In this document: piece by piece, positions 22,311 through 31,346 of the stretch
Layout of the letters: every line of letters starts with the position of its first letter
Numbering within the stretch: position 1 is the stretch's first letter
Assembly: GCA_028279425.1 (NCBI GenBank)
Contig: JANQNV010000007.1
Span: forward strand, 1-41,213
DNA length: 41,213 nt
Direction of reading: 5' to 3'
Source: Longimicrobiales bacterium
Lineage (GTDB): Bacteria > Gemmatimonadota > Gemmatimonadetes > Longimicrobiales > Gaopeijiaceae
Position numbers and translations under genes: made by a program
The notes under the pieces: model-generated
Databases searched by the model: none
What the model saw: the letters and a program-made list of their open reading frames with translations, nothing else
Told to the model about the DNA's origin: nothing

Positions 22311-25004
22311 GTGGCGGCTGACTCCGCCGCCCTCCTCCACTGGTTCAGAGACCTCGGCAAGGGCGATGTTGCGCGCGTAGGGGGCAAGTCCGCCTCCCTC
22401 GGTGAGATGTTCAACGGCCTCGCCGAGGTCGGTGTACGCGTGCCCGACGGGTTCTCCACCACGGTCGACGCCTATCACGCGTTTCTCGCGTCGCCTCCCG
22501 GGGTGCCGACCGCGATCCCGGACGATGCGGCGCCCGACCTCGCCGAACGGGCGGCTCGGGCGGGCTCGCTGTCCGAGCTGCTGCGCGACCTCTTCGACGA
22601 CCGAGAACGCGACCTCCACGGACGCGCCGTGGCTGCGCGCACTGCGATTCTCGCGACGCCCCTTCCCGATGCGATCTCGCAGGCGCTCAGGACCGGGTAT
22701 CGAGACCTGTGCGAGCTCTACGGCCGCGAGGTCGATACGGCGGTGCGATCGTCGGCCACGCGCGAGGACTCCGAAATCGCCTCCTTCGCCGGCCAGTACG
22801 AGTCGTACCTCAACGTCCGGGGTGACGAGGCCGTCGCCATCGCGTGGCGGAAGTGCGTGGCCTCCGGCTTCACCGAGCGGGCGCTCGGGTACCAGTTGAG
22901 TCACGGGATGGACCCGCTCGCGGGCGCGGTCGCCGTGGTGATCATGAAGATGGTGCGATCCGACCTCGGCTCGTCGGGTGTGATGTTCACCCTCGACCCC
23001 GACTCCGGAAATCGGAACGTCATTCTGGTCAGCTCGGCGTATGGTCTCGGCGAGATGGTGGTGCAGGGCTCGGTTTCGCCCGACACCTTCCTGGTGTGGA
23101 AAGAAGGCTTGCGACGCGGCACCGCTGCCCTGGTTCACCGGCAGATGGGGGCCAAGGATCGCAAGATGGTCTATTCGACCCAGGGCGGGACGGCAACCGA
23201 GTCGGTCGACGTCGAGGCGTCGCTGCGCCGCAGGTGGTCGATTCGGGAGCGGGAGGTACTCGACCTCGCACGCATGGGCCTCGCCATCGAGGAGCACTAT
23301 GGTCGACCCATGGATGTGGAGTGGGCGAGGGATGGTCAGACCAACGAGCTCTACATCGTGCAGGCCCGCCCCGAGACCATCCACGGACTGGCCGCCTCCA
23401 GCGCCGTGGTGGAGAAGTGGCGCTTCGAGCCGGGGGTGGCCGACGCTCTGAAGGCCGAGGGGCGCGTGGTCGCACAGGGGGTGGCCGTGGGCACCCGGAT
23501 CGGGTCCGGGCGCGTGCGGAAGTACGATTCCTACCAGGAGGTCATCGAAGCGAAGCGGCGCCTGCGGGGACTCCAGAAGCAAGGCGTGGCCATCCAGGAG
23601 CTGCCCCCGGACGAACACATCTTCGACGACGGTGACGTGTTGGTCACCGAGCTGACGACGCCCGACTGGGAGCCGCTCATGAAGCGGGCGTCGCTGATCG
23701 TCACCGAAAAGGGCGGGCGTACCTCGCACGCGGCCATCGTGGCGCGAGAATTCGGGATTCCCGCGATCGTGGGGTGCGAGGGAGCCATGGACGCCCTCGA
23801 GTCCCTTTCGGTCGTGACCGGCTCGTGTTCCGAAGGCGAGACGGGCTGGGTGTACGACGGGGAGGTGCCCTTCGTCGTCGACCGGGTCGTCCTGGACGAA
23901 CTCCCCGAGACGCGCACGAAGATCAAGTTGAACGTGGGCTTCCCCGACAAGGCGCTGCACGACGCGACCCTTCCGGCCGACGGCGTCGGCCTCGCGCGGA
24001 TCGAGTTCATCCTGACCGCGCAGGTCGGCATCCATCCGCTGGCGCTCGCGCACTTCCGGGCGTTGCGCACCTTCGTCGAGAGTGGGGCGCTCGCACCGGA
24101 GCTGGAGCCGTTCGGCGAACGTCTCCGTGCCGAAGAGCCCCACGAACTGGCCACCCTGCTCGGCGCGATCGAGCGGCGCACCCCCGGGTACGAGAGCCAG
24201 CACGTGTTTTTCGTCGACCAGTTGAAGTTCGGGGTGGGGCTGATCTGCGCGGCCTTCTATCCCCGCCCCGTTCTCGTGCGGCTCTCGGACCTGAAGTCCA
24301 ACGAATACCGCGAACTGCTGGGGGGACGGTTGTTCGAGCCGACCGAAGAGAACCCCATGATCGCCTGGCGGGGTGCCAGTCGGTATGTGGACCCCCACTT
24401 CGGCGCGGCCTTCCGCCTCGAATGCGAGGCGCTGCGATTCGTGCGGCGGGAGATGGGGCTCGACAACCTCCAGATCATGGTGCCGTTCTGCCGGACGCCC
24501 GAAGAGGGCAAGGCGGTGGTCGACGTGCTACGGCGCGAGGGGCTGGACCGCGATCACGACGTCCCGCTGTTCCTGATGGTCGAAGTGCCCTCCAACGTCG
24601 TCGAGGCGCGGCGGTTCATCGCCGAGATGCAACTCGACGGCGGGTCCATCGGTTCCAACGATCTCGTCCAGACCGTCTACGCCGTGTCGAGAGACGACCT
24701 CGAGCACTACGGACACCCGGTCGACGCCCGCTCCTCGGCGGTGCAAACGATGATGAAGGTGGCGATCCGGGAGTTCCGGGAGGCCGGGACCGAGATCGGC
24801 ATTTGCGGGCAGGCCCCTTCCGACTATCCGGACGAGATTCCCGCCTTCCTCGTCGAAGCGGGTATCGATTCGATTTCGGTAACGCCCGACACCGTGTTGT
24901 CGGTCCGGCTGGCGGTCGCCCGGGCCGAGGCGGCGCTCGGGCGCCCGGACGGTGCACCGCTTCGGTCGCCTTCCCCCGTCGACGCGGGGCTTCCCGCAGA
25001 CTAG
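22311..25004 (+). CDS. ppsA: Phosphoenolpyruvate synthase (pyruvate, water dikinase)
   Basis: 897 residues from GTG 22311, one base after the hemA stop. Domains in order: an ATP-grasp nucleotide domain (GGKSASLGEM, VRSSATREDSEIASFAGQ, SGVMFTLDPDSG, VQARPET), the phosphohistidine domain with catalytic His473 in GGRTSHAAIVARE, and the PEP/pyruvate barrel (GLARIEFIL, VRLSDLKSNEYRELLGG, ENPMIAWRGASRY, GSIGSNDLVQ) with Cys832 in GICGQAPSDYPD. It is about 100 residues longer than E. coli PpsA (792). It converts pyruvate and ATP to PEP and AMP. The tight junction with hemA places it in the bchG operon; a metabolic link to phototrophic growth is inferred only. Confidence 0.93.
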   Translation: MAADSAALLHWFRDLGKGDVARVGGKSASLGEMFNGLAEVGVRVPDGFSTTVDAYHAFLASPPGVPTAIPDDAAPDLAERAARAGSLSELLRDLFDDRERDLHGRAVAARTAILATPLPDAISQALRTGYRDLCELYGREVDTAVRSSATREDSEIASFAGQYESYLNVRGDEAVAIAWRKCVASGFTERALGYQLSHGMDPLAGAVAVVIMKMVRSDLGSSGVMFTLDPDSGNRNVILVSSAYGLGEMVVQGSVSPDTFLVWKEGLRRGTAALVHRQMGAKDRKMVYSTQGGTATESVDVEASLRRRWSIREREVLDLARMGLAIEEHYGRPMDVEWARDGQTNELYIVQARPETIHGLAASSAVVEKWRFEPGVADALKAEGRVVAQGVAVGTRIGSGRVRKYDSYQEVIEAKRRLRGLQKQGVAIQELPPDEHIFDDGDVLVTELTTPDWEPLMKRASLIVTEKGGRTSHAAIVAREFGIPAIVGCEGAMDALESLSVVTGSCSEGETGWVYDGEVPFVVDRVVLDELPETRTKIKLNVGFPDKALHDATLPADGVGLARIEFILTAQVGIHPLALAHFRALRTFVESGALAPELEPFGERLRAEEPHELATLLGAIERRTPGYESQHVFFVDQLKFGVGLICAAFYPRPVLVRLSDLKSNEYRELLGGRLFEPTEENPMIAWRGASRYVDPHFGAAFRLECEALRFVRREMGLDNLQIMVPFCRTPEEGKAVVDVLRREGLDRDHDVPLFLMVEVPSNVVEARRFIAEMQLDGGSIGSNDLVQTVYAVSRDDLEHYGHPVDARSSAVQTMMKVAIREFREAGTEIGICGQAPSDYPDEIPAFLVEAGIDSISVTPDTVLSVRLAVARAEAALGRPDGAPLRSPSPVDAGLPAD

Positions 25005-25006
25005 TG

Positions 25007-25167
25007 TAGTGTCGCCCAAGTCCTGATGCCGTTCGTGCGCGGGGGCATCCACGGGATGCGTCGTTGGAACTCCTTGCCGTAGCTTTGGCTACGCCGCGTC
25101 GCTCCGCCTCGCCACCCAAGCCCACACCCCCTCTCGGTACGCACCGGACTTCTCAAACGGGACACTA
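25007..25167. repeat. Short non-coding element with inverted TAGTGTC ends
   Basis: Between the convergent ppsA and patatin genes. The left end reads TAGTGTCGCCCAAGTCC (25007-25023); the right end, reverse-complemented, reads TAGTGTCCCGTTTGAG then AAGTCC. The ends thus share TAGTGTC and AAGTCC with a short gap. CTAG occurs at both borders (25001-25004 and 25165-25168) and could be a target duplication. Inside are a CGTAGC-TTTG-GCTACG hairpin and CGC-rich sequence without a credible ORF. It looks like a MITE-like or insertion-sequence remnant, although no transposase is present. The stop codons of both flanking genes lie at its borders. Confidence 0.5.
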
Positions 25168-26376
25168 GCCGTCGTCGGCGAGGAACTCGTCGATCTCGTC
25201 CGACCGGGCCTCGGCGTCCTGTTCGCCGGTTTCGATCAGGGCCCGCAGGTAGTCCGGTTGGAAGAGGATCAGCGACAAGAAGTCGGGGCTTTCCGTGGCC
25301 CGGGTGCCCAGCCCGCGTGTGAGGAAGCGGAATACCCGGGGTAGCCGTGGCTCGTAGCGCCCGGCGAGCCGCCCGAGGTCGACCGACGGCCGCAACACGA
25401 GCAGCTTCACGGGCCGGAGGCCATGGCGTTCCGAGGGCTCGAGATGCTGGAGCAGGCTGTTGAGTCGCTCGAGCCGAAGCGCGTCCTGATCCATCAGGTC
25501 GAGGAAGATCGCGTTCATGAGCACGCCGATGATCTGGGCCGGCGGCGGATACCCTTGAACCACGGGGCGTTCGGCCTCTTCGACCGACGAGGCATACCGG
25601 GTGGAGATGGCCAGAACGCGGCGTGCGCCGAGGTGGAGGGCGGGCGACAGCGGCGCGGTCAGGCGGATTCCCCCGTCGCCGTACCATCCATCGGGTAGCC
25701 GTACAGCTGGGAAGAAGATCGGAAGCGCCGCCGACGCCATGACGTGTTCGACCGTGAGCACCCCGTTGCGCGACCTGCGCACCGGTCGCTCCCACTCCTG
25801 GATGTCCTGCCCCTGGACCCAGGTGACCGACTGCCCGGTGGTGTACGACGAGGTGCTCAGCGCGAGGGCCTTCAGGCGGCCTCGTTCGATGTTGCGAGCC
25901 ACCCCGGCGATTTCACCGCCCGACGTGCGAAGCGCTTGCGACAAGTACTCCCGGAGCGGCTGGGTATCGACGAGCCCTCGCAGGGCATCATCGGGCCCCT
26001 CCACGCCGCCCGAGGCCAGGCCCCGCAACGTACCGAAGACCTGTCGCCCCAGAGACACGCTGTCGGTGCGGAAGACCTGCTCCACCTCGAGGTGTCCCCA
26101 GAGGCGGGTCAACTCCTCGATCGCCTCTCGAAACGTGCCCGCATGCGCGCCGAGGTGGGCCGCGTTGATGGCGCCCGCCGAAACCCCCGTGATGTAGGGG
26201 ATTTCCAGGTTGGGGTAGCGCCGCGCGATGGAGCGGAGAAAGCCCACCTGGTAGGCCGCACGTGCCCCTCCTCCTCCCATGACGATGCCGAGGTCGCCCG
26301 GACCCGGCCCGTACGAGGCGGTGGTGAAGGGCGAGATGTGGATTCGGAACGGACGCGACCCGGTCGAGGAGCCCAA
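25165..26376 (-). CDS. Patatin-like phospholipase
   Basis: 403 residues if started at TTG 26376. This is the only usable start before the catalytic core, and it lies one base after the TAG of the preceding gene. The patatin Ser-Asp dyad is complete: oxyanion loop GGGGARAAYQVG (about 34-45), nucleophile Ser66 in GVSAGA and Asp234 in GDGG. The family hydrolyses acyl esters of membrane lipids. The C-terminal half (RVLAISTRY, MNAIFLDLMDQDALRLERLN) matches the RssA/YlbK-like group with an extension. No signal peptide is evident. Its stop codon lies within the right border of the 25007-25167 element, so the C-terminus may have been altered by that insertion. Substrate unknown. Confidence 0.88.
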   Translation of the reverse strand: MGSSTGSRPFRIHISPFTTASYGPGPGDLGIVMGGGGARAAYQVGFLRSIARRYPNLEIPYITGVSAGAINAAHLGAHAGTFREAIEELTRLWGHLEVEQVFRTDSVSLGRQVFGTLRGLASGGVEGPDDALRGLVDTQPLREYLSQALRTSGGEIAGVARNIERGRLKALALSTSSYTTGQSVTWVQGQDIQEWERPVRRSRNGVLTVEHVMASAALPIFFPAVRLPDGWYGDGGIRLTAPLSPALHLGARRVLAISTRYASSVEEAERPVVQGYPPPAQIIGVLMNAIFLDLMDQDALRLERLNSLLQHLEPSERHGLRPVKLLVLRPSVDLGRLAGRYEPRLPRVFRFLTRGLGTRATESPDFLSLILFQPDYLRALIETGEQDAEARSDEIDEFLADDG

Positions 26377-26377
26377 G

Positions 26378-26779
26378 CTACATCCGCGACCCGAAGACGC
26401 TGGCTCCCGGGATCGACAAGATGCCGAACACCACCAGCGCGAGAGCGGCGGCCACGTTGACGATGTGGGGCATGTAGGTGCGCTCCTCCATCGGGCGCCG
26501 ACGCATGACGGACGGCACGACCTGGGCCACGACCGCCGCCGCCACCATCATGATGATGTGCATGCCGAGCTGCGGGTAGAATCCGCTGCCGGTGAAGAGC
26601 AGAGCCAGACCGGTCAGCACGTTGATCTGGAGGGACACCGAAAAGAAGCCGGCCAGCTTGCGCATCGTCTGGTCGTAGTCTCGCCGCCCGGCAACGCCGT
26701 ACAGCGCGTATCCGAGCGCCAGGATGCCCAGTAGGACCACGAGATATCGAATGCCGGAATGGGTGTGGTAGACGATCAT
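26378..26779 (-). CDS. Four-helix membrane protein of unknown function
   Basis: 133 residues, ATG at 26779. Four hydrophobic segments lie at about residues 8-30, 43-63, 69-92 and 106-126. The N-terminus has HTHSGIRYLVVLLG, and a further His occurs in helix 3 (GMHIIMM). Similar 4-TM proteins with an N-terminal HSG-R motif are sometimes labelled cytochrome b-like, but I see no firm haem-ligand pattern and assign no function. It lies 37 nt after sufE and directly before the patatin gene on the same strand, so the three are probably co-transcribed. Confidence 0.75.
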   Translation of the reverse strand: MIVYHTHSGIRYLVVLLGILALGYALYGVAGRRDYDQTMRKLAGFFSVSLQINVLTGLALLFTGSGFYPQLGMHIIMMVAAAVVAQVVPSVMRRRPMEERTYMPHIVNVAAALALVVFGILSIPGASVFGSRM

Positions 26780-26816
26780 GCCACGCCGTGGAGTCGAGGG
26801 GGTGACCGCCGGCCGC

Positions 26817-27269
26817 TCAAGGGCCGACGGTGTCGGGGTCGGTGGCGACCTGTTCGCGCACCTGTCGCTTCAGTCGGGCGAGGATCGCGCCCATCCCCCG
26901 CAAGCGCAACGGGGACACCACCGATTCGAGGCCCATCCCTGCGTAGAAGTCGGCCGGTACGTCGAGAACCTCCTGCCAGGGTTGTCCTTCCAGCCCTTCG
27001 CGGAGGATCCCGGCGAAGCCTCGCACGGTGGGACTCTCGGCGGGGGCGTCGAAGAAGAGGTGCACGCTGCCCTCTTCGTCGACCTGCGTCGCGAGGAAGA
27101 AGGGCGTCTGGCACTCGTGCACACGCTCGAGCGCAGAGCGATCGGCCGCCAGTTCCTCGGGGAGCGGAGGGACCTTCCGCGAAAACTGCAGGAGGGCCTG
27201 GACCCGCAGATCTTTCGGGGCCCTCTGAAAGCGATCGACGATCCGGGACAACGGTTGGGGAAGACTCAT
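26817..27269 (-). CDS. sufE: SufE-like cysteine desulfurase activator
   Basis: 150 residues. SufE accepts persulfide sulfur from the cysteine desulfurase SufS and passes it on for Fe-S cluster assembly. The acceptor Cys53 is in VHECQTPFF, close to Cys51 of E. coli SufE, and the typical segments FFDAPAESPTVRGFAGIL and GMGAILARLKRQV are present. The gene is divergent from a rhodanese-type sulfurtransferase across 93 nt, so the two sulfur-transfer genes may share control. No suf operon genes are adjacent. Confidence 0.92.
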   Translation of the reverse strand: MSLPQPLSRIVDRFQRAPKDLRVQALLQFSRKVPPLPEELAADRSALERVHECQTPFFLATQVDEEGSVHLFFDAPAESPTVRGFAGILREGLEGQPWQEVLDVPADFYAGMGLESVVSPLRLRGMGAILARLKRQVREQVATDPDTVGP

Positions 27270-27362
27270 GCCCGGGCTACCGCTGCGCGGCGGCCGGGGT
27301 TCCCGAGAACTCCGCCGCGCTCACCGGAGTAGAAGCACCCCTTCGAAATCCGCTTTCCCACG

Positions 27363-28259
27363 ATGCCATCCGAGGTCGACCCCGTGCCTGCCCCCTACGA
27401 CGAGAACCCGCGCTTCCACGAATATGCTCATCCGCACATGCTGGTCTCCACCGACTGGCTCTCCGAGCGTCTCGACGACCCGTCGGTCGTGGTGGTCGAA
27501 TCCGACGAAGACGTGCTTCTATACGACACGGGCCACATTCCCGGAGCCATCAAGATCGACTGGCACATGGATCTGAACGACGCGCTCACCCGCGACTATG
27601 TCGACGCGGAGGCCTTCGCTCGCCTCCTGTCGGCGAAGGGCATCACGCGCGATTCGACGGTCGTCTTCTACGGCGACAACTTCAATTGGTGGGCGGCCTA
27701 CGCGTTGTGGGTGTTCACCCTCTTCGGTCACCGCGACGTGCGGCTCCTCGACGGGGGGCGGCAGAAGTGGGTCGCCGAGGGCCGTCCCCTCACGACCGAT
27801 GTGCCCCAGCGGGCGCCGACGGAGTATCCGACGGTCGAGCGAGATGATGCCCCGATTCGAGCCTTCCGTGACGACGTGATGCGGCATGTCGAGCGGAATG
27901 GGGCGCTCGTCGACGTTCGGTCGCCACAGGAGTATTCGGGCGAGCTGCTGCACATGCCCGATTACCCCCAGGAGGGGAGCATGCGCGGGGGGCACATTCC
28001 CGGAGCGCGCAGCGTCCCCTGGAAGCGCGCCGCGCACGACGACGGCACCTTCCGGCCGGTCGGCGAGCTTCGGGCGATCTACCTCGAAGAGCAGGGACTC
28101 TCTCCCGACGACGACGTGGTCGCGTACTGCCGCATCGGGGAGCGTTCGAGTCACACCTGGTTCGTGCTGAAGCACCTGCTCGGCTTCGAGCGCGTGCGGA
28201 ACTACGACGGGTCGTGGACGGAGTGGGGGAATCTCGTGCGGGCTCCGATCGAGCGCTGA
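27363..28259 (+). CDS. Thiosulfate/3-mercaptopyruvate sulfurtransferase (two rhodanese domains)
   Basis: 298 residues, ATG 27363. Two rhodanese domains: an inactive N-terminal one ([24 protein letters not shown] to LLDGG) and a catalytic C-terminal one ([12 protein letters not shown] to NYDGSWTEW). The active-site loop is [10 protein letters not shown] with Cys256; this loop type is usual in SseA/CysA2-like thiosulfate sulfurtransferases. It transfers sulfane sulfur to cyanide or thiol acceptors in the cytoplasm. It diverges from sufE and ends 37 nt before the oppositely oriented propeller gene. Confidence 0.92.
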   Translation: MPSEVDPVPAPYDENPRFHEYAHPHMLVSTDWLSERLDDPSVVVVESDEDVLLYDTGHIPGAIKIDWHMDLNDALTRDYVDAEAFARLLSAKGITRDSTVVFYGDNFNWWAAYALWVFTLFGHRDVRLLDGGRQKWVAEGRPLTTDVPQRAPTEYPTVERDDAPIRAFRDDVMRHVERNGALVDVRSPQEYSGELLHMPDYPQEGSMRGGHIPGARSVPWKRAAHDDGTFRPVGELRAIYLEEQGLSPDDDVVAYCRIGERSSHTWFVLKHLLGFERVRNYDGSWTEWGNLVRAPIER

Positions 28260-28281
28260 GGTAGGCCCTCACGTCGGCGTC

Positions 28282-28308
28282 CTGGGGGGCGTTGCGTCAG
28301 CCCCCCAG
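28282..28308. terminator. Strong hairpin between convergent genes
   Basis: CTGGGGGGC (28282-28290) and GCCCCCCAG (28300-28308) form a perfect 9-bp stem with a 9-nt loop. It includes the last codons of the propeller gene on the minus strand and lies 22 nt after the rhodanese stop. There is no T run on either side, so a bidirectional terminator is plausible but not certain. Confidence 0.4.
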
Positions 28309-31215
28309 AGCGGCCCGCACGACGGCCACGCGCTCTCGCTGGGCGCGCGTGGGGGGGTGGAGCGTTCCGGGGCGCACGCCGCGACCGTTCATGTCGCCCA
28401 GGATGCCGCCGAGGATCCGCCGATACCGGTTCGCACTCGCCTGAGCCAACCCGGGGACTCCGGCCTCGAGCTGCGACGAGAGAGCGCGTACCTCGAGGAG
28501 GAAGTCCTCGCGGTCGCGGTAGTCGTCGATCGTGAGCGTCGGGACCATCGGGTCGGGCCGCACCCGTACCGTGGTGGCACGCGTCTCGCCTCGAGCTTCG
28601 AGCGTCAGGGTGTAGGTGCCGGGCGAAACGAAGAAGCCGTCGAGATCGGTCGGGCGTGACAGGCGCGGCTCGTCGTGGGGGGCCCAGAGCTCCACATCGT
28701 CGTTCAGGCTCCAGCGCAGGTCCCAGTTGATCCGGTGCACGCCCTCGGATCCCGGCACCCGAAGCCGCCTCACGACATCGCCGGTCCCGTTCGTGACCGT
28801 GAGTGTGGCCGGGCCCGAGCCCGCGCCGAGTCGGTAGGTCACCTCGACGCCGTCGCGCGGGTTGGTTCCCGCATACTCGGCGTCGGCCCGGTACGAGGTG
28901 TCCTTCCAGTAGACGAAGATGGTGCCGTCCGACACCGGGAAGAGGTGAAGGGGCGCGCTCGTGGCATCGGCGTTCCAGGCGGCGATCGGGCCGGTGTCGT
29001 CGAGGATCCAGATCCCCCGCCCGTGCGTCCCGAGCACGAGGTCCTTCTCGCGCGGGTGGATCCGGATGTCGTCATAGGCGGTGGTCGGGAGGTTGGGCAT
29101 ACGGGCCCACACGTTCCCACCGTCGGTCGAGGCGAAGACGTGGTGCTCGGTCCCGATGAACAGCACGTCCGGATTGTCGGGGTGCTCCACCACGCTGAGG
29201 ATCGAGCCGCTCGGCAGGCCGGCATGGAGCGGTACCCAGCTCTGGCCGAAGTCGTCCGTGCGGAAGAGGTAGGGGGCGAAGTCGCCGTCCCGATGGGCGT
29301 CGAAGGCGGCGTAGGCGACGCCGGTTCCCCGGATCGACGGCACGATGCGACTCACGTAGGTGCCCGTCGCCACACCCTCCACATTGCCGCTCACCTCGGT
29401 GAAGGAGGCCCCGCCGTTACGCGTCAGCTGCACGTTCCCGTCGTCGAACCCGATCCAGAGCACGGCCGGATCGAGGGGAGACTCGGCCAGCGCCACCGCT
29501 TCGCCGAAGCTGCTGGTGCCGTCGTTCCGCGAAATCGTCGTGTTGGCCCCCGACACGCCCATGATCGTCAGCGTGTCCCGGTCGATCTGGCGGCTGAGGT
29601 CGTCGGACCGGGTCCAACTCGAGCCGCGGTCCCTCGAGGTGAAGAGGCGGTTTCCCGCCGCGTAGACCACGTCGGGGTCGTGGACCGAGGCGATGATCGG
29701 ACTCGTCCAGTCGAAGCGGTAGTCGACGTCGTCGATCGGTTCGGGCGAGATGTCGACCATATCGCCGGTGCGCGCGTCGAGTCGGAAGTAGGTGCCGCCG
29801 TTGGAGGTGCCGTAGGCGATGTCGGGATCGAACGGGTTGGGCGCCCAGAACATTCCGTCGCCGAACCCCACCTGTTGCCAGTCGTCGTTGACGATCCCGA
29901 CCCAGCGGCGGGTCTCCGACGGGCCCACGAACGAGTGGTTGTCCTGCAGACCGCCGTACACACGGTAGGGCGAGGCCATGTCGACGCCGATCGCGTAGAA
30001 CTGGCTGATGGCGAAGTTGTTGATCTTCCGCCACGTCGTGCCGTAGTCGTACGATTCGTGGAGACCGGCGTCGCCACCCATGTAGAGGTGTGCGGGATCG
30101 CTCGGGTCGATCCACAGCGCGTGCTGGTCGGCGTGGACCCCCACGTCGTACGTGGGGCGCACCGCGATCTCGGTGAAGGTGCGCCCCCCGTCTTCGCTCC
30201 GGTGCGACGAGGTGGCCATGGTGTACACCCGGTCCGGCTCGGTCGGGTCGATGAAGATCTCCGAGTAATACATCGGCCGGATGTTCAGCTCGTTGACCCG
30301 CCGCCAGCTGGCCCCGCCGTCTTCACTGCGGTAGGTGCCTGTCGTCTCGTCATCGGCCGTCTCGACGAGCGCGTTGAGGATTCTCGGATCGGAGGCGGCC
30401 AGCGCGAGTCCGATGCGACCCATGTCTGCCGAGGGGAGTCCGTTGGTGAGGCGGGTCCAGCTGCGTCCACCATCGGTCGACTTGTGGATGCCACTTCCCG
30501 GGCCTCCACCGTTGAATCCCCACGCGCGCCGCTGACGCTGGTAGGTAGCCGCATAGAGCACGTCCGGGTTCGTGGGGTCCATCACGAGATCGACCGCGCC
30601 GGTGTTCTCGTCGATGAAGAGCACGCGGTCCCACGACGCTCCGCCATCGTCGGTGCGGTAGATCCCGCGATCCTCGCTCGGCGCCCACAGGTTGCCCAGA
30701 GCAGCGACGAAGGCCACGTCCGGGTCGGTGGGGTCGACCTCGACCTTGCCGATGTGTCGCGTCTCTTCGAGGCCTACGTGCCGCCAGGTGTCGCCGCCGT
30801 CCGACGATCGGTAGACACCGTTCCCCCACGATGTCGACTGCCGGTTGTTCTGCTCGCCGGTGCCCGCGTAGACGATCGACGGGTCCGAGGGCGCCAGGGC
30901 GATGTCGCCGAAGGTGCTGACCGGGAGATGGTCGGTCAGGTTGGTCCAGGTCTGCCCGCGCGTCGTCGACTTCCAGATGCCGCCCGAGGCCGAAGCCACG
31001 TAGAGCGTCGACGGGTTGGAGGGATCGGCGGCGACGTCGTGGATCCGCCCGCCCGTTACCGCGGGTCCGATCTCGCGAGGCGCGAAGGCCCGGAGATCTT
31101 CGGTCGATATCGCCGCGGGTTGATGCGACGATGCGGTCGTGGCCGCCGTCTGAGACGATGCCACCGCAGGTGCCAGGAGGAGGGGGGCCGCGAGACGCAA
31201 GAGCGCGCGAGCCAT
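28297..31215 (-). CDS. Secreted VPS10/sortilin-like Asp-box beta-propeller protein
   Basis: 972 residues from ATG 31215. The protein starts MARALLRLAAPLLLAPAVAS, a signal peptide, so it is exported; an ATG at 31257 would give a longer n-region. About eleven Asp-box-like repeats follow (for example SSDGGDTW, STDGGRSW, SEDGGASW, SRDRGSSW, TDDFGQSW), the fold of sialidase/sortilin-type propellers. HPREKDLVLGTHGRGIWILDD closes the propeller, and a beta-rich C-terminal domain (SPGTYTLTLEARGET) follows. Such large proteins are frequent in Gemmatimonadota, Acidobacteria and Bacteroidota and are often annotated glycosyl hydrolase, but no catalytic residues can be named. The ligand is unknown. Confidence 0.87.
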   Translation of the reverse strand: MARALLRLAAPLLLAPAVASSQTAATTASSHQPAAISTEDLRAFAPREIGPAVTGGRIHDVAADPSNPSTLYVASASGGIWKSTTRGQTWTNLTDHLPVSTFGDIALAPSDPSIVYAGTGEQNNRQSTSWGNGVYRSSDGGDTWRHVGLEETRHIGKVEVDPTDPDVAFVAALGNLWAPSEDRGIYRTDDGGASWDRVLFIDENTGAVDLVMDPTNPDVLYAATYQRQRRAWGFNGGGPGSGIHKSTDGGRSWTRLTNGLPSADMGRIGLALAASDPRILNALVETADDETTGTYRSEDGGASWRRVNELNIRPMYYSEIFIDPTEPDRVYTMATSSHRSEDGGRTFTEIAVRPTYDVGVHADQHALWIDPSDPAHLYMGGDAGLHESYDYGTTWRKINNFAISQFYAIGVDMASPYRVYGGLQDNHSFVGPSETRRWVGIVNDDWQQVGFGDGMFWAPNPFDPDIAYGTSNGGTYFRLDARTGDMVDISPEPIDDVDYRFDWTSPIIASVHDPDVVYAAGNRLFTSRDRGSSWTRSDDLSRQIDRDTLTIMGVSGANTTISRNDGTSSFGEAVALAESPLDPAVLWIGFDDGNVQLTRNGGASFTEVSGNVEGVATGTYVSRIVPSIRGTGVAYAAFDAHRDGDFAPYLFRTDDFGQSWVPLHAGLPSGSILSVVEHPDNPDVLFIGTEHHVFASTDGGNVWARMPNLPTTAYDDIRIHPREKDLVLGTHGRGIWILDDTGPIAAWNADATSAPLHLFPVSDGTIFVYWKDTSYRADAEYAGTNPRDGVEVTYRLGAGSGPATLTVTNGTGDVVRRLRVPGSEGVHRINWDLRWSLNDDVELWAPHDEPRLSRPTDLDGFFVSPGTYTLTLEARGETRATTVRVRPDPMVPTLTIDDYRDREDFLLEVRALSSQLEAGVPGLAQASANRYRRILGGILGDMNGRGVRPGTLHPPTRAQRERVAVVRAALGG

Positions 31216-31346
31216 GGGGTGACGACGGTGGGTCGGGAGCGACGAAGAGGAAGACATGACCGAAGGCCTGAAGGTCGAAGCGAGCGGGAGAGTCCAGCGC
31301 ATCGCCAACCTGGAAAGCCGCTCGACCGCGAGCAAGCCGGGAGGCG

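Noticed and set aside
22167..24398. 743-residue minus-strand ORF
   Set aside because: Antisense to ppsA, whose catalytic His and Cys motifs establish the real frame.
28282..28308. Definite rho-independent terminator
   Set aside because: The hairpin is strong but lacks a T tract on both strands, so it is listed only as a possible terminator.
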